A DNA stretch of 64,000 bases from Sycobia sp. Sy_11. Taxonomy: Eukaryota; Arthropoda; Insecta; Hymenoptera; Epichrysomallidae. The stretch's first letter is position 1. Every line of letters begins with the position of its first letter. A program made the position numbers and the translations under genes. This document shows positions 37,640 to 48,523 of this stretch, one piece after another. Location: NCBI GenBank assembly GCA_018907035.1, contig JACCIC010000063.1, forward strand, positions 620,001-684,000. The letters are read 5' to 3'. The notes under the pieces are model-generated. The model was not told the DNA's origin and ran no database searches. It saw only the letters and a list, made by a program, of their open reading frames with translations.

Positions 37640-38480
37640 TACAACAGATGAGTGTAAATACGAGAAAATTGATGTTATCGTCGCGTGTCAAAACGAAATC
37701 GAAGCTGTCGATCTTGTAAGCCTCCTAAAAGTCGACTTGAAACTGTTATGTCCGCGCAACCATGGACGCATTAATCCATCGTTGCCGCCAGAGCGTGCTG
37801 GGGGTGGTGGGCTCGGTTCGCCAAAAATCCGCGTGCCCGCTTTTCGATTAAATGCAGAACAATATTCCCTCCTCTCCCCCCCCCTCGTAGCTCGCGGATA
37901 ATGTCATCGATAAGTCAGCTCGAAGGTTTAATTCGACGAGCCCATACTGCAGGGCAGCGTTGGGCGTATCACAGGGGGACGCGTATATACGTATAGGCGA
38001 TCGTTATATGAACGCGCGCGATATTTTTTGAACGCAACGCCGCTCGAGCTCTCTCTTTTCATCTTGTTTCAGCGATCCGGATGCGAGAGGATTCTCTTCA
38101 TTATATTTATGCAGCCTTTCAATCGCTGCGGGTAATCGCCGGCTGGCACGTTTTTTGTGCATCTTCCCATCTCTGCGCCTCGCGGACATTAATATCGCGA
38201 CGCGATATCAATGCGCCCTTTATCCGACAATATAATTCTTTTAGCGCTCAGTTTTACGGCTAATTTTTTGCACGGTTATGAAATACCGCGGAACTGGCAT
38301 AATGAAATTGCGGCGTATCGTTGGGAAAATAAAAAAGACTTTTCTCTTTTATATTGTTTTTTTCTCTTCTTTTCTGTATGGAAAATGACGTGCTTCAGCG
38401 ACAACGGCTATACAATCGCGAGATATTACTGCGTCGACGTTTATGTGGAATGGCCAGGTCGATTCAGCCAAGCCCTGATA
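37640..38480. other. GC-rich island
   Basis: GC-rich, with a C-run near 37,878-37,889. A 205-codon open frame (38,211-38,828) starts inside it but runs through a TA microsatellite and has no recognisable domain. At this GC content its length is within chance for the window. Confidence 0.4.
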
Positions 38481-38645
38481 TGTCGCTATTACCCGCTTAT
38501 TAATTTTGAAGCGAAGATCTCATTTGCACCTGCTTATAGATATAAACGAGCCCGTACTTTTATCGCAACAGCATTTCTCTTCAGTATAATTAAATTTTCT
38601 TACTTTTCTTACTGCCTAACCGGTATTTCTTTTCAGCTTGTATTT

Positions 38646-38647
<2 letters not shown>

Positions 38648-38690
<43 letters not shown>
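38648..38690. repeat. (TA)n microsatellite
   Basis: About 21 TA units. Confidence 0.95.
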
Positions 38691-38693
<3 letters not shown>

Positions 38694-40140
38694 TTTTACG
38701 GGATAAAAAAATCACGATATGACATAAAAATCTTCGCGGACAAAGTAAAATGGTCGTTATTTTTATTAAAAGCTACATATAAAAGAGTTACGTGGGCGTA
38801 TCATACGACACTGCCTTTGGAACCGTAAAATATATACGATCCAGCTGGTAACGGTTAGAACCCTTCGCTGCGGGCACAACAATCTATTCTAGAATAGCGG
38901 AACTTATAGCTCTACAATTGACTTAGATGAGAGTACACACTGCAAAGTTTCAATTCCATTGGTGGGAATATTTCGTCAATCGATTAGAAAGTCATCTCTT
39001 TAGGTCAGTTTTATAGTGAGATTAGTTTTATAGTCATATTTTTTAAATAAAGAATTCAAAGGTTTTTTTAATGCACTAAAAATGATGGCATAATCTCTAA
39101 TTGCTGGCAAAGAAGTGTTAAATATAAACTGAAAATATTAAAAAACATTTTAATTTTTATCAGAAGCAACTTGTGTTGCTTGATTTATTGCGGTATCTTA
39201 TAGCAAGTCAGAAGGATCTTTCCAACGGGTAACAATGCCGATTTAGAGTTTTGGATCCAGATATATGCGCTTGCGTGTTGTTACGGCAAGCAGGAAATGA
39301 AAGAGGAGGCGTAGCATCCGAAACTGATGGATGATAATAGTGAAATAGAGAATCGCCCTGTTCTTAAACATAAGAAATACTACTCGTTTGTTTAAAAAAT
39401 AAATTCTAAACATTTAAAAAGTAAAAACCAATGTTTTTTGTATTAAAGAGAACAAAAAAATACCAATCTCCTGAAATTATACGCAGTTAACGAAATTTCA
39501 TTTCAACATTTGATTTATTACATTATCTAAAGAAGCAGAAAACTATTCGATGATTTTATTTTTTTTATTGATTTTTGTTGAACCAATTTAATATCAAAAC
39601 TTGCATCTCGTATTTTCCAATATAGCACTAATTAATTAGAAAAAAATTGGCCGCTACTTCTAATTTAGTGCATATTAGCGGTATAAAATAACACAAACGC
39701 TTAAATATAAATACAATACAAAGAATCTTTATGCTTCAAGAGAAATAAGTTTTTACAATTATGTTTTTTTAAAGCTATAAAAAAAACATAAGTTAAATTT
39801 TATTTCATGCAGAACTTGTAATATTTATAACCCAAAATTGAATAAGATTTAAAAATCATTCCGATTAAGGCCATATACTTATAGAAATAATTATTGCATA
39901 AAGATAACATAAATTTAATGACGTATTTATAAAGTATTTGATTTATTCGGTTGACCTTTTAACTTGAAGCTAAAAAAATGGCAGTATTATTTCTATATGC
40001 ATTAAGTATTTCTAATATTGCTCTGAACACTTAGTATTATTAATTCTCATTAAATATTTGGTCGATATTTGGTTTTAAAAATGACAGACAATGCATGGAA
40101 TTAAATGAGCATTCTACTTCATTTAATTTTATACGTACTC
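38691..40140. other. AT-rich non-coding stretch
   Basis: Nothing recognised. Confidence 0.45.
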
Positions 40141-40490
40141 TTTTGTATCCAGAGACAACTCGTACTGTTGCGCCTCCACATTTTACAACCCTAATTTGAA
40201 CGGTAGCGCCCAGCGTATTATAAGAAGGAAGCGTGTGCCTCTCACCTACCTGATATATCTTCCCGCTCTCCTTTCTCAGGCGGACTCTGACACTCGCTGG
40301 CGGAACGATCGCACGCACGAAGCGCATATGAACGGCATTTACGGCATAGATCCACGGCACGCGATGATGAAAGCTATAATAACAAAAAGGGACCTTCGCT
40401 CAGGTAAGCCCACAGGTAGGGCTTTGGGAGCTTTCAGGCGGCTCGTGTCATTCGATATTGATAAGGCTTTGACACCTCCATGCAAATTTA
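40141..40490. other. GC-rich island around the candidate exon
   Basis: Local GC-rich block between AT-rich flanks. It has antisense open frames without a domain. Confidence 0.4.
40280..40403 (+). CDS. candidate internal exon of an unidentified gene
   Basis: A pyrimidine-rich tract ending CTTTCTCAG (to 40,279) precedes it, and CAG followed by GTAAGC (40,404 on) ends it, so both splice sites look good. The 124-nt segment is open in the frame ADSDTRWRNDRTHEAHMNGI and on through DPRHAMMKAIITKRDLRSG, entering in phase 0 and leaving in phase 1. The codon content is much less AT-rich than the surroundings. I do not recognise the protein, and no partner exon was found. A non-coding RNA exon is an alternative. 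Confidence 0.3.
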
Positions 40491-41267
40491 ATTATATATG
40501 TATATATGTAATTATTGGTTTTATATAATTTTGGTATCTCAAAATATTTAATGCTTTACTTTCGTGGATTCATTTCTTTGGTTTGTTTGTACCTTATTTA
40601 AATAATTGCGTTAAAGATAAGGTACGCGATTTTATGAGATTTATTAGTACATCCTGCCGCTGCATCTTCCATCGTGCTTTATTTCTGTGTTCTTATTTTG
40701 TATAAAAATACCTTTTTTCTCGTTCACGTTTTTTCTACACCCCGGAGTTTCGAGATATCGAGATAATTAAAGAATACTTAAAACAAGTGTTTTTTTTATG
40801 AAAATGATCTTAAGTCTGGTAAAAAAATTGCAAGAAAATGAAATGTGCTTTCAAAAGCTATATATAAACATATTCTATAGATTTTCGCGTCGAATATTTG
40901 TTGAAATTTAAAAAGTGTTGATGCCTGACGAAAATCTGAATTCAATTAAGCGTTTTTTTCTATTTTAAATAAAGTTGGGGTATTTAGGTTGGATAAAAAT
41001 GCTAGTTTTAGATGGAGATCGATCGAGGGTCGAATAAATCGGCAAAATCGACCAGGCTTATATGAAACGAAAAAAGGTTAGTTGGTCTAGAAAAGAAGAA
41101 ACTTTGCAATAAAATCAATTATTTGAGCTATCTGCATTCGCATAATATATGATAGGCTCAGATCGTTATAATTAGTCAGTAATAAGTCATCATAATCGAT
41201 AATTTACGATAGAATAACTCGTGAATTAATCGACCAAGTTTTTTGATTCTTAGCACAGCATTTAATT
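40491..41267. other. AT-rich non-coding stretch
   Basis: Nothing recognised. Confidence 0.45.
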
Positions 41268-42081
41268 TTAGGAGACGAACTTAGTTTCTGCTCTTTTTTA
41301 ACCGAAAAACGACATTTATGAAAGAAAATGGACATACTTTAGTTTAATCAAAATATTTTCAGTCATTTTCTACTACTTTTTTCCATATTTATGTCAATAC
41401 GGCAATACCGTGGCGAAAGAACGATAGCGGTTTCGAGGCTGTCCAACCATCCACACATTCTCGCACTTCTTGAACATGTTAGAAGTGTGTATCAGCAGGT
41501 CGTGCTGCATCGATCTAAATAGGTGGTAATTTGAAGGCTCTATGTCTGACAAGTGCGTTGGGTGTGGCAACACTTCCATTCCTGCTCCAACAGAGTGTTT
41601 TTGACGGCTTTCGCAACATGTGACCGAGCGTTGCTCCTGCAGCAAAATGACTTTACGCCTATGGCTCGTGACTGCTGATCTATATTTTATCAACTTTAGT
41701 TGCAATTCATTCAGTCAGTGTTCGTATATCTCGTCAGTGATGGTTTCATTCGGTTTTAGCAGCTTGTAGGACAGCACACCTTGTCGGTCTCATCAAATGT
41801 ATAGCAATACTGTTTGGCTGTTGATGCTTCGTTTTGCTGTCGATGTGGACGGTTGGCCTGTGTCTATCCGTGACTTTTTGCGCTTAGGATTGTCATAGTA
41901 AGTCCACTTTTCATCAGCAATCACAATATGCCACAGAAAACCGTCCTTTTTTGTTTAGCCAGCAAAGATAGTGTGATGTATCGATTCATAATCGCACTTT
42001 CTTATTAGCGAGCTCTTTCTGCGTTTGAGCTGAGTTTTCATCTAATAATGCTTGCATATCTTCAAACTTTTTTGGTCTAAT

Positions 42082-42086
<5 letters not shown>
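41268..42086 (-). mobile_element. mariner element, copy 2 (5'-truncated, inverted)
   Basis: The 3' terminal repeat TTAGGAGACGAACTTAG begins at 41,268 and matches copy 1. The element lies in the opposite orientation and ends at its transposase N-terminal side in a (TA)n tract at about 42,087, so the 5' inverted repeat and the first ~60 codons are missing. Nucleotide similarity to copy 1 is high across the catalytic region. Confidence 0.88.
41344..42075 (-). pseudogene. mariner transposase remnant (D,D34D family)
   Basis: Homologous to copy 1 from the QALLDENSAQTQKELANK segment onward, with a deletion of roughly 90 bases before the first catalytic block. The Asp of IVIADEKW is kept. The DNARSH block is lost to a frameshift. 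Like copy 1, the third catalytic position reads PSNYHLF instead of PSDYHLF. Confidence 0.88.

Positions 42087-42133
<47 letters not shown>
42087..42133. repeat. (TA)n microsatellite at the mariner copy 2 boundary
   Basis: About 23 TA units directly abutting the broken transposase. Confidence 0.97.
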
Positions 42134-42136
<3 letters not shown>

Positions 42137-43450
42137 CAAATAAGTAAATAATTAAAAAATTTTAATAAATGTAAATAAAAAGAGGTACATAGATTTAAAG
42201 TTTTTTCGAGCTACCTCCATCTCGAGTGCGTATTTTACGTATCCCACCATTCTCTCTAATGTGCTAAGGTAACTGGTCAAACTGTTTGGATGCTCCAATT
42301 ACGCGGAGCATTAAAAAAAATTACTGAAAATATATAAAGTAAACTTTTTGAAAATGTCCATGATAAATATGCATACAATCTTACACTATATTACGAGGGT
42401 ATATGGAACGTACCCTCATCTCATGTTCTCATCACGAAACCTCGAATTTCAATGGTGTCTGCATAATTTTGTTATTAATTAATCTTAGATGACCACATAT
42501 CATTCATTAGAAATGCATTAGTGGAGATTACAGGAATGATATTTAAATAGCTAAAATCAGTCCTAAAAGTGCAAGCAATAGAAAAAAAAATAAATTAAAA
42601 AAGTAGTATTAATAGCTATAGGCATAATGACACATTTCAAGGTGCATTTCCCGCTCCTTCAAATATTTCAGTTCGCTTCGAAAAGAACCTTGAGCAGTTC
42701 GTCGTTGTGATGTCAGACGAGATACTGGAAAAATTTGGAGGAGTGGGAGTGTGCCAGAATGACTGTATACATTCTGGCACTGTTTTAGTTGTGCCAAAAT
42801 ATCTGTGTAACAGTATGCATATATCCTATATATTCAAGAGTCGAAATAAGTACAATTTTTAAATTAATACAGGTTACCTCGAAAAGGATAACGAATGAAA
42901 ACGAAAATGAGAACGTTGGAAAGATTATTAATGCATGTTTCTCTATCTCTTTATTATATTAGTATATAACAAACAAAGATTTTTATTGTTATATAATACA
43001 TTTCCCATTATGCTCATATGCTCATTGATTTATTCTCTGATTTTCTATACATGTCATTACTTTTACAAATTTCCAATTGAATTCTATCATACCATTAATT
43101 CTAGAATTTCATTTCGAATTTCATATACATATTTATTATTATGAATGTAATGGGATCTAAAATTATACAATAGTGAACAAGATCGATTTCATAGAATGAA
43201 TAATTTTATTTTATTATAAGAAATAGAACATAAAAACTTTTAGAATGATGCTTAATATATCGTAATTGATATCGAATATTTGCAAATATTTTGTTTCAAT
43301 ATCATTATGGTTTCATCTATGTTTATTATATTGCATGAAAAGACAAAAGGGAGATCCAGCGATAGTCCGCTGTTATTTAAATCTCAGCTCTTTAAACTGC
43401 AAAGTAATCGCTTAAGCTGTTAAATGCATACACTTTTTATACGTGTATCA
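42134..43450. other. AT-rich non-coding stretch
   Basis: Nothing recognised. Confidence 0.45.
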
Positions 43451-43454
43451 ACAA

Positions 43455-43810
43455 CTGTTTCAGCGGAGTAGATTTGGTCAGAGCGAGCGGAATTCGCGAT
43501 TTGCGTGCGCAGTTGCCCATGCCTTAAGGACCCCCGCTACGCTCGACGTGGCGTCCGATCGTACCCTCTGCGATTCGGTCAGCGGCGAACTAGCGTTTCT
43601 GGAATTCCGATTGCGCTGAATTCATAGCCTGGGTCCGCGGATACACTGAAAGCCGAGAAAGGGGGGCCTAGAAACGCGAGGAACGCAGAGACAGGTCTCG
43701 GGTAAAATTAGAGAGAGGTGACAACTATTGAACCTTGACGCGGAGCTGAGAATAAATCGAAAAAGGCAGTTGGAACGCGGAGAACGATAGGGGATCAAGA
43801 GGTACCGTCT
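43455..43810. other. CpG-rich island, the last of the series
   Basis: GC-rich with many CG dinucleotides. No open frame of note. No comparable island follows in the remaining 20 kb. Confidence 0.4.
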
Positions 43811-44677
43811 TATGGATATTATTAAGGAACATTTAATTAAAGAGATGCATCATTATGGAGAGATGTGGCAAACATCGAATTGCAGACTGTACAGCTATAA
43901 CGTTTCTACATTTACTACTATTAACAATATTGAAAGATACAGTTCCTTTTTTATCGATTATCACAGTAAAAAAATGTTTATTCGATTTTCCAATAGATTA
44001 ATATAAACATTTATTGATTATTTATATTTTACTTTTAAGTAGCGGTAATTGTCTGTTCTTGTTTAATGCTACGATAATTAAATTGTTGCATCGTTGAAGT
44101 GTAACATCCGCGTTTAAATTTAGAAACGTGTTTTGAAAATATTTTCGAACCTCGTTCTAAACGATAGTTTTTACAAAGGGGAGCATTTCCTCTTATTAAA
44201 AACTTTCAGATAGAAAATAGATGCATAAAAAACAGGCGGTACTGTCGCGACACCTGCAGACAGTTGGGTCGTTGCACGGTTTTTTTTCTTCGTTCTTTTC
44301 TATCGGGACGCGCGACAATCGACACTCGTTATGACTGAACCGCGCTGAGACTTCCTTTGCATTAGAACAACAAAGATCAAGAAAATGATTTTTCAAAGAA
44401 AAGTGGCAAAACTTTTTGAACTTTATCTCTAATGTCGACAGAATTCAGGCCTTAAAGTTTTACCATTGAAAGATTTTTAAATATAGAAATGAAAATAACT
44501 ATTCTCAATTGTGCATCACTTTATTTAACTTTGGTGTTTCTATGCGCTACTAAATATGTTATTTTTATGTATTTTATTATATTTGAAGAAATTAGATTCA
44601 ACAAATTTATATGGTTTAATAATGTATTTCATATGCGTGATATATGTATAAAATCACACACACTTATATACGTATAC

Positions 44678-44711
<34 letters not shown>

Positions 44712-45580
44712 CTATCTTTACATCTAAATAAAAAGTTCCAAATAAAAATTATTGATTACTTGTATCTTAAAATGAAATATACGCATATTATAATTTTATA
44801 ATATAATGCATTTCAAAACATTAAATGTGATATATAATTTAGGTTAAGCTAGGTTCGAAAAAAAACTATATATAAGTACTAAAACTTATCCAAAAAAAAA
44901 TACAAATCTTTCATTTCAAATAACTAAAGTAATTAATAATATAAGTAAACGTACAATAAAGATCTTGATTATATACAATTATGCAAAATATATAACAAAA
45001 TATTGTTACATTATAATAAATTAATATAATGGATTTTTGTAGCAGATTCCATATTAATACAAACCAAGTTAAGTCATAGATAAAAGATAATATACGAGTA
45101 GTGAAGGTTGTAGAAACTAGAATCTTTATCTGAAAAATATAAAAGTTGCGAAAATATTTCTGTACAGGGATAAATGACAAATGATTTGTAAAAATGAAAT
45201 AAAAGTACATGCTTCCGCACGCACTTTTACTCATAATTTGTATTAGAGTACAGAGCATAATTTTCATTGTATCAGCATACGTATTTATCAGATTTAGATA
45301 GTCTTCGAAATTATTCTAATTATTTATATAGTTAATTAGTATTATTAGTTAGTATTATTATTAGTTATCTAGTTAATTTTTTATATCGTAAATATATTTA
45401 AAAACGATGACATGGTCCGTTATAGTCCTGGACGACTACATATATATTCAATTGTTTTTCAACTATGTATCCATCAAACTTCCATTCTTCTTCAACATTC
45501 TTCAGCTTGCTATATGAAATTCTTATAGCATCAGTTCAATACAAAATGGATTAGACTTAACACTGGAGATTCACACAAGA
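43811..45580. other. AT-rich non-coding stretch with a (TA)n tract
   Basis: A minus-strand open frame of 118 codons (44,911-45,267) is rich in I/F/Y and has no recognisable domain. TA tract at 44,680-44,709. Confidence 0.45.
44680..44709. repeat. (TA)n microsatellite
   Basis: About 15 TA units. Confidence 0.9.
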
Positions 45581-45582
45581 AG

Positions 45583-45882
45583 GTGGAAATAGTAGATCAG
45601 AAGCACATTGTTGAAGTGGAGGCCTCGTGTCGACTCAATAAAATGGGACTGGCCTCTCACAAAACTGGAATGTTGATCATGAAAAACCATCTTCACTGCA
45701 AAGCCCCACCTATTATCAAAATAGCGGACAGAAGGCTGAAGAAATTATATAGCTCTGCCAATTTGTCTCAAAATAAAATATCTTCTATATTGTATTTCAC
45801 ATTTCATATGTACATCATTTTTTTATATCAGAGTAGTCAAGTAATCGCTTCAATATCCAGCATGCTTATAGAATTACTATAA
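45583..45882 (+). other. unclassified open frame in GC-richer DNA
   Basis: The first ~65 codons (EIVDQKHIVEVEASCRLNK and following, to about 45,780) have a balanced amino-acid composition unlike nearby chance frames. The surrounding DNA is clearly less AT-rich. No domain, signal peptide or splice context is recognised. It could be a fragment of a mobile element or a diverged exon. Confidence 0.2.
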
Positions 45883-45899
45883 ATGAAATTAGGATATTT

Positions 45900-48405
45900 A
45901 TATTTTCGAAGCATAAAAACATCTTGTCTGCCTGTATATTCCAATATCTATTTATCCATCTGGTATGTTTGTGACACACTACATTTTATGAAAATTTATT
46001 GAAAACTAGTTACATAGAATACAATATGCATATCGATACAAATATATTTTTATGCAGAAACGAATCGATCTGTTATGCAGAACAGAAAGAAAAATGGTAA
46101 AAACTATAATTTTTATTATTGCTAAAAAATTTTTTCTATACATTTCTATACATAAGTTATAAAGTTAAATTTAGATAGATAATAATTTTCTATTCTCTAA
46201 TAAAATATTTTTCGTGTGGAAAACGTATTTTGCTCTACGTCATTACAAGTTGTTCTTGTAATTAGATCCTTATGGTTTCTATTCATAATTTCATCTTCTA
46301 TAAATAATATTATTTGAAATAATAAAGTTCATGACATATTGAAACATTTAATATATTAATTAATTATTAATGTAGCATAGTTTGTACTGTATATTCCTTA
46401 TTTTTCAATTTTGTCAAAGCACAGTGTCAATAATTAATTTATTTATCTACTTTATTATCATTTTATGTGAAACTTAATTATTTTTTTATTATTCCACAAG
46501 CAAATGAATACTCAAACGAAGAATATTTGAAATTAATTGCTTTATGATTATCTTCTAATGAAGTTACGGCTTACGACGGCTTATTAACTTGTCTTTCTTG
46601 ATTACTACATGCAGCCAACTTTCATGATGCATCGAGAAAATAAACTTTGAAAGGCAGAGGAAAATATACTCCACAATTTCTTAAAAACTTGTATCTCGAA
46701 ATTTACTAGTATCAGCAACGATTTTACGTGTGCGCGAAATAAAAAACAAATTGATCCAGGATTAATTTACAAATATCGATACCCTGCGAGGTATTTTTCG
46801 CTCCAAGGTCACGTCTCGATATTCCAACTACTCATCTAACACGCGTCTACTGGAATGAAAAAGAGAAAAATTAGATCGATTGGCTTGCACATACGCTTCC
46901 GGGATCCTCGATGTATATACCATCAATATTCTGTAGCAGGTAATCGACATTCTCCACCTTAGTTATGTACGTAAATAGCGAAACCCGTTACATAAGAGCA
47001 ATTTTTCCAGCTCGAGGTATAAATTACAGTAAATTGAGCGCCTCTTCCTTGAGTTAATCAACGATTTGATAATCGTATTGATCCCGTTTTTTCTTCATTT
47101 TATTATACACTTTAATCATTTTCTGACGAAGTTGTCTCGATTTTTCTGTAGGATATTAAGTTTTGATGTTTTCGCATTCCACTTTTAAACAACAAATGGT
47201 CAAAATATATCAGTAAATCATTTATGATTTTACTTCTATCGGTTGTATTTCTATATATTTTTTTATTTCCGCTACAGAGTTAGTTTGCTTGTCCTGCAGC
47301 TGTCAAAATAAGTTACAATAATTTTATAAAAATTTAACTAAATACATAATGCACCATTCGAAATCCATCAAAAGATCCAAGTAACAATTTTCCAAAAACA
47401 AGTATTATAATAATATACTGGTTTCAGATTTTTAAAGATGTGAGATGAATAATGAGACTATTCGAATAGAATATTATATTTTGTATTATTTATTTACTTA
47501 TGACATAATTATATGGACTACATAACCATCCAACCAAGATATATGCATTAATGCGCTGATTTTCCATCCTTGGAAAGTCGAAAAATACTGTTTGGTAAAG
47601 TTCTTCCGAAAAATTAGGTTGACGATATTAGTTATATTAATATTTTAAACATTATTGACATATCAGTCACTCAAGCATAGCAAATATAAGTAATAAATAT
47701 AATCAAGTATAGCAAATATATATATACATATATATTTGCTATACAACAATTTATTATGTAATACATTAAACTGTAAAATAGTTGTAAATCTGTATTGTAT
47801 TAAAATGCAATAATTTATACTATTATAGAATTGTCAATCTAGAATTTATACTCAGTCACATAATATTCTACACCAAGATTGGAAAATTAAAATGGTATAT
47901 ATACGCTAAATAATTGTTATCTTTAAATTTTAATCTTTATCTTGAGTATTTTTCTTCCAATTAGAAAAATGAAATCTTTTAATCCGCTTACAAAATCTAA
48001 ATTATTATCATTAAATTCATATACAGTACGATCAGTCAAAAGATTACATAATTACTTAGAATTATCGTTTAATATATAATTTTATAACCATTTGGCATAT
48101 TCGATTTATTCTTTAAATAATATGTAGGTTTGTAACTCAAATTACTGTCGCAAAGTTCTTCTACAGCATTATATTGTAAAAGCCAACGAGTATCCAATGA
48201 TTTTAAAAATTGATAAATACTTTTTTTTATAGTTTTCGTTAAAGATATATAGATCTTCCCAAAGGAATATTCTGAGCATTGTAGGCATCTCATCAGTGGT
48301 ATCCTTCTCCGCTCGATAGTGTAATGTTGAAATTGCATTTGACGGCCAATATAAAAGCACGAGAATTAAAGATGCATGGTTTTCAATATCAGTTTTGAGA
48401 CAAAT
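45900..48405. other. AT-rich non-coding stretch
   Basis: Contains the hairpin at 47,707. An 89-codon minus-strand frame at 48,069-48,338, just downstream of protease gene A, has no recognised domain. Confidence 0.4.
47707..47744. repeat. perfect 17-bp inverted repeat (hairpin)
   Basis: GTATAGCAAATATATAT and its exact inverse complement are separated by ATAC. A partial direct repeat of the left arm (CATAGCAAATATAAGT) lies about 30 bases upstream. Confidence 0.85.
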
Positions 48406-48408
48406 ATA

Positions 48409-48414
48409 TTTATT
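48409..48414 (-). terminator. polyadenylation signal of protease gene A
   Basis: AATAAA on the minus strand about 110 bases past the gene A stop codon. Confidence 0.5.
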
Positions 48415-48523
48415 TTATCCGTATACGTTTTGTACAAAAAGTGTCTTATAAGTATTGTCATTATGCAAATTATTTTTCTCAAAAAAAATTTTGTTGCCTT
48501 TGAATATTGAGATAAAAACGATT

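Noticed and set aside
38211..38828. 205-codon plus-strand open frame, the longest in the window
   Set aside because: It runs through a TA microsatellite (IYIY...) and has no recognisable domain. Its length is within chance for GC-richer DNA in a 64-kb window.
44911..45267. 118-codon hydrophobic minus-strand frame that might suggest a chemoreceptor exon
   Set aside because: I/F/Y richness follows from AT-rich DNA. No receptor motif or splice pattern was seen.
48069..48360. Two overlapping minus-strand frames just past protease gene A
   Set aside because: No domain and an AT-rich composition. They lie beyond the gene A polyadenylation signal and lack splice support.
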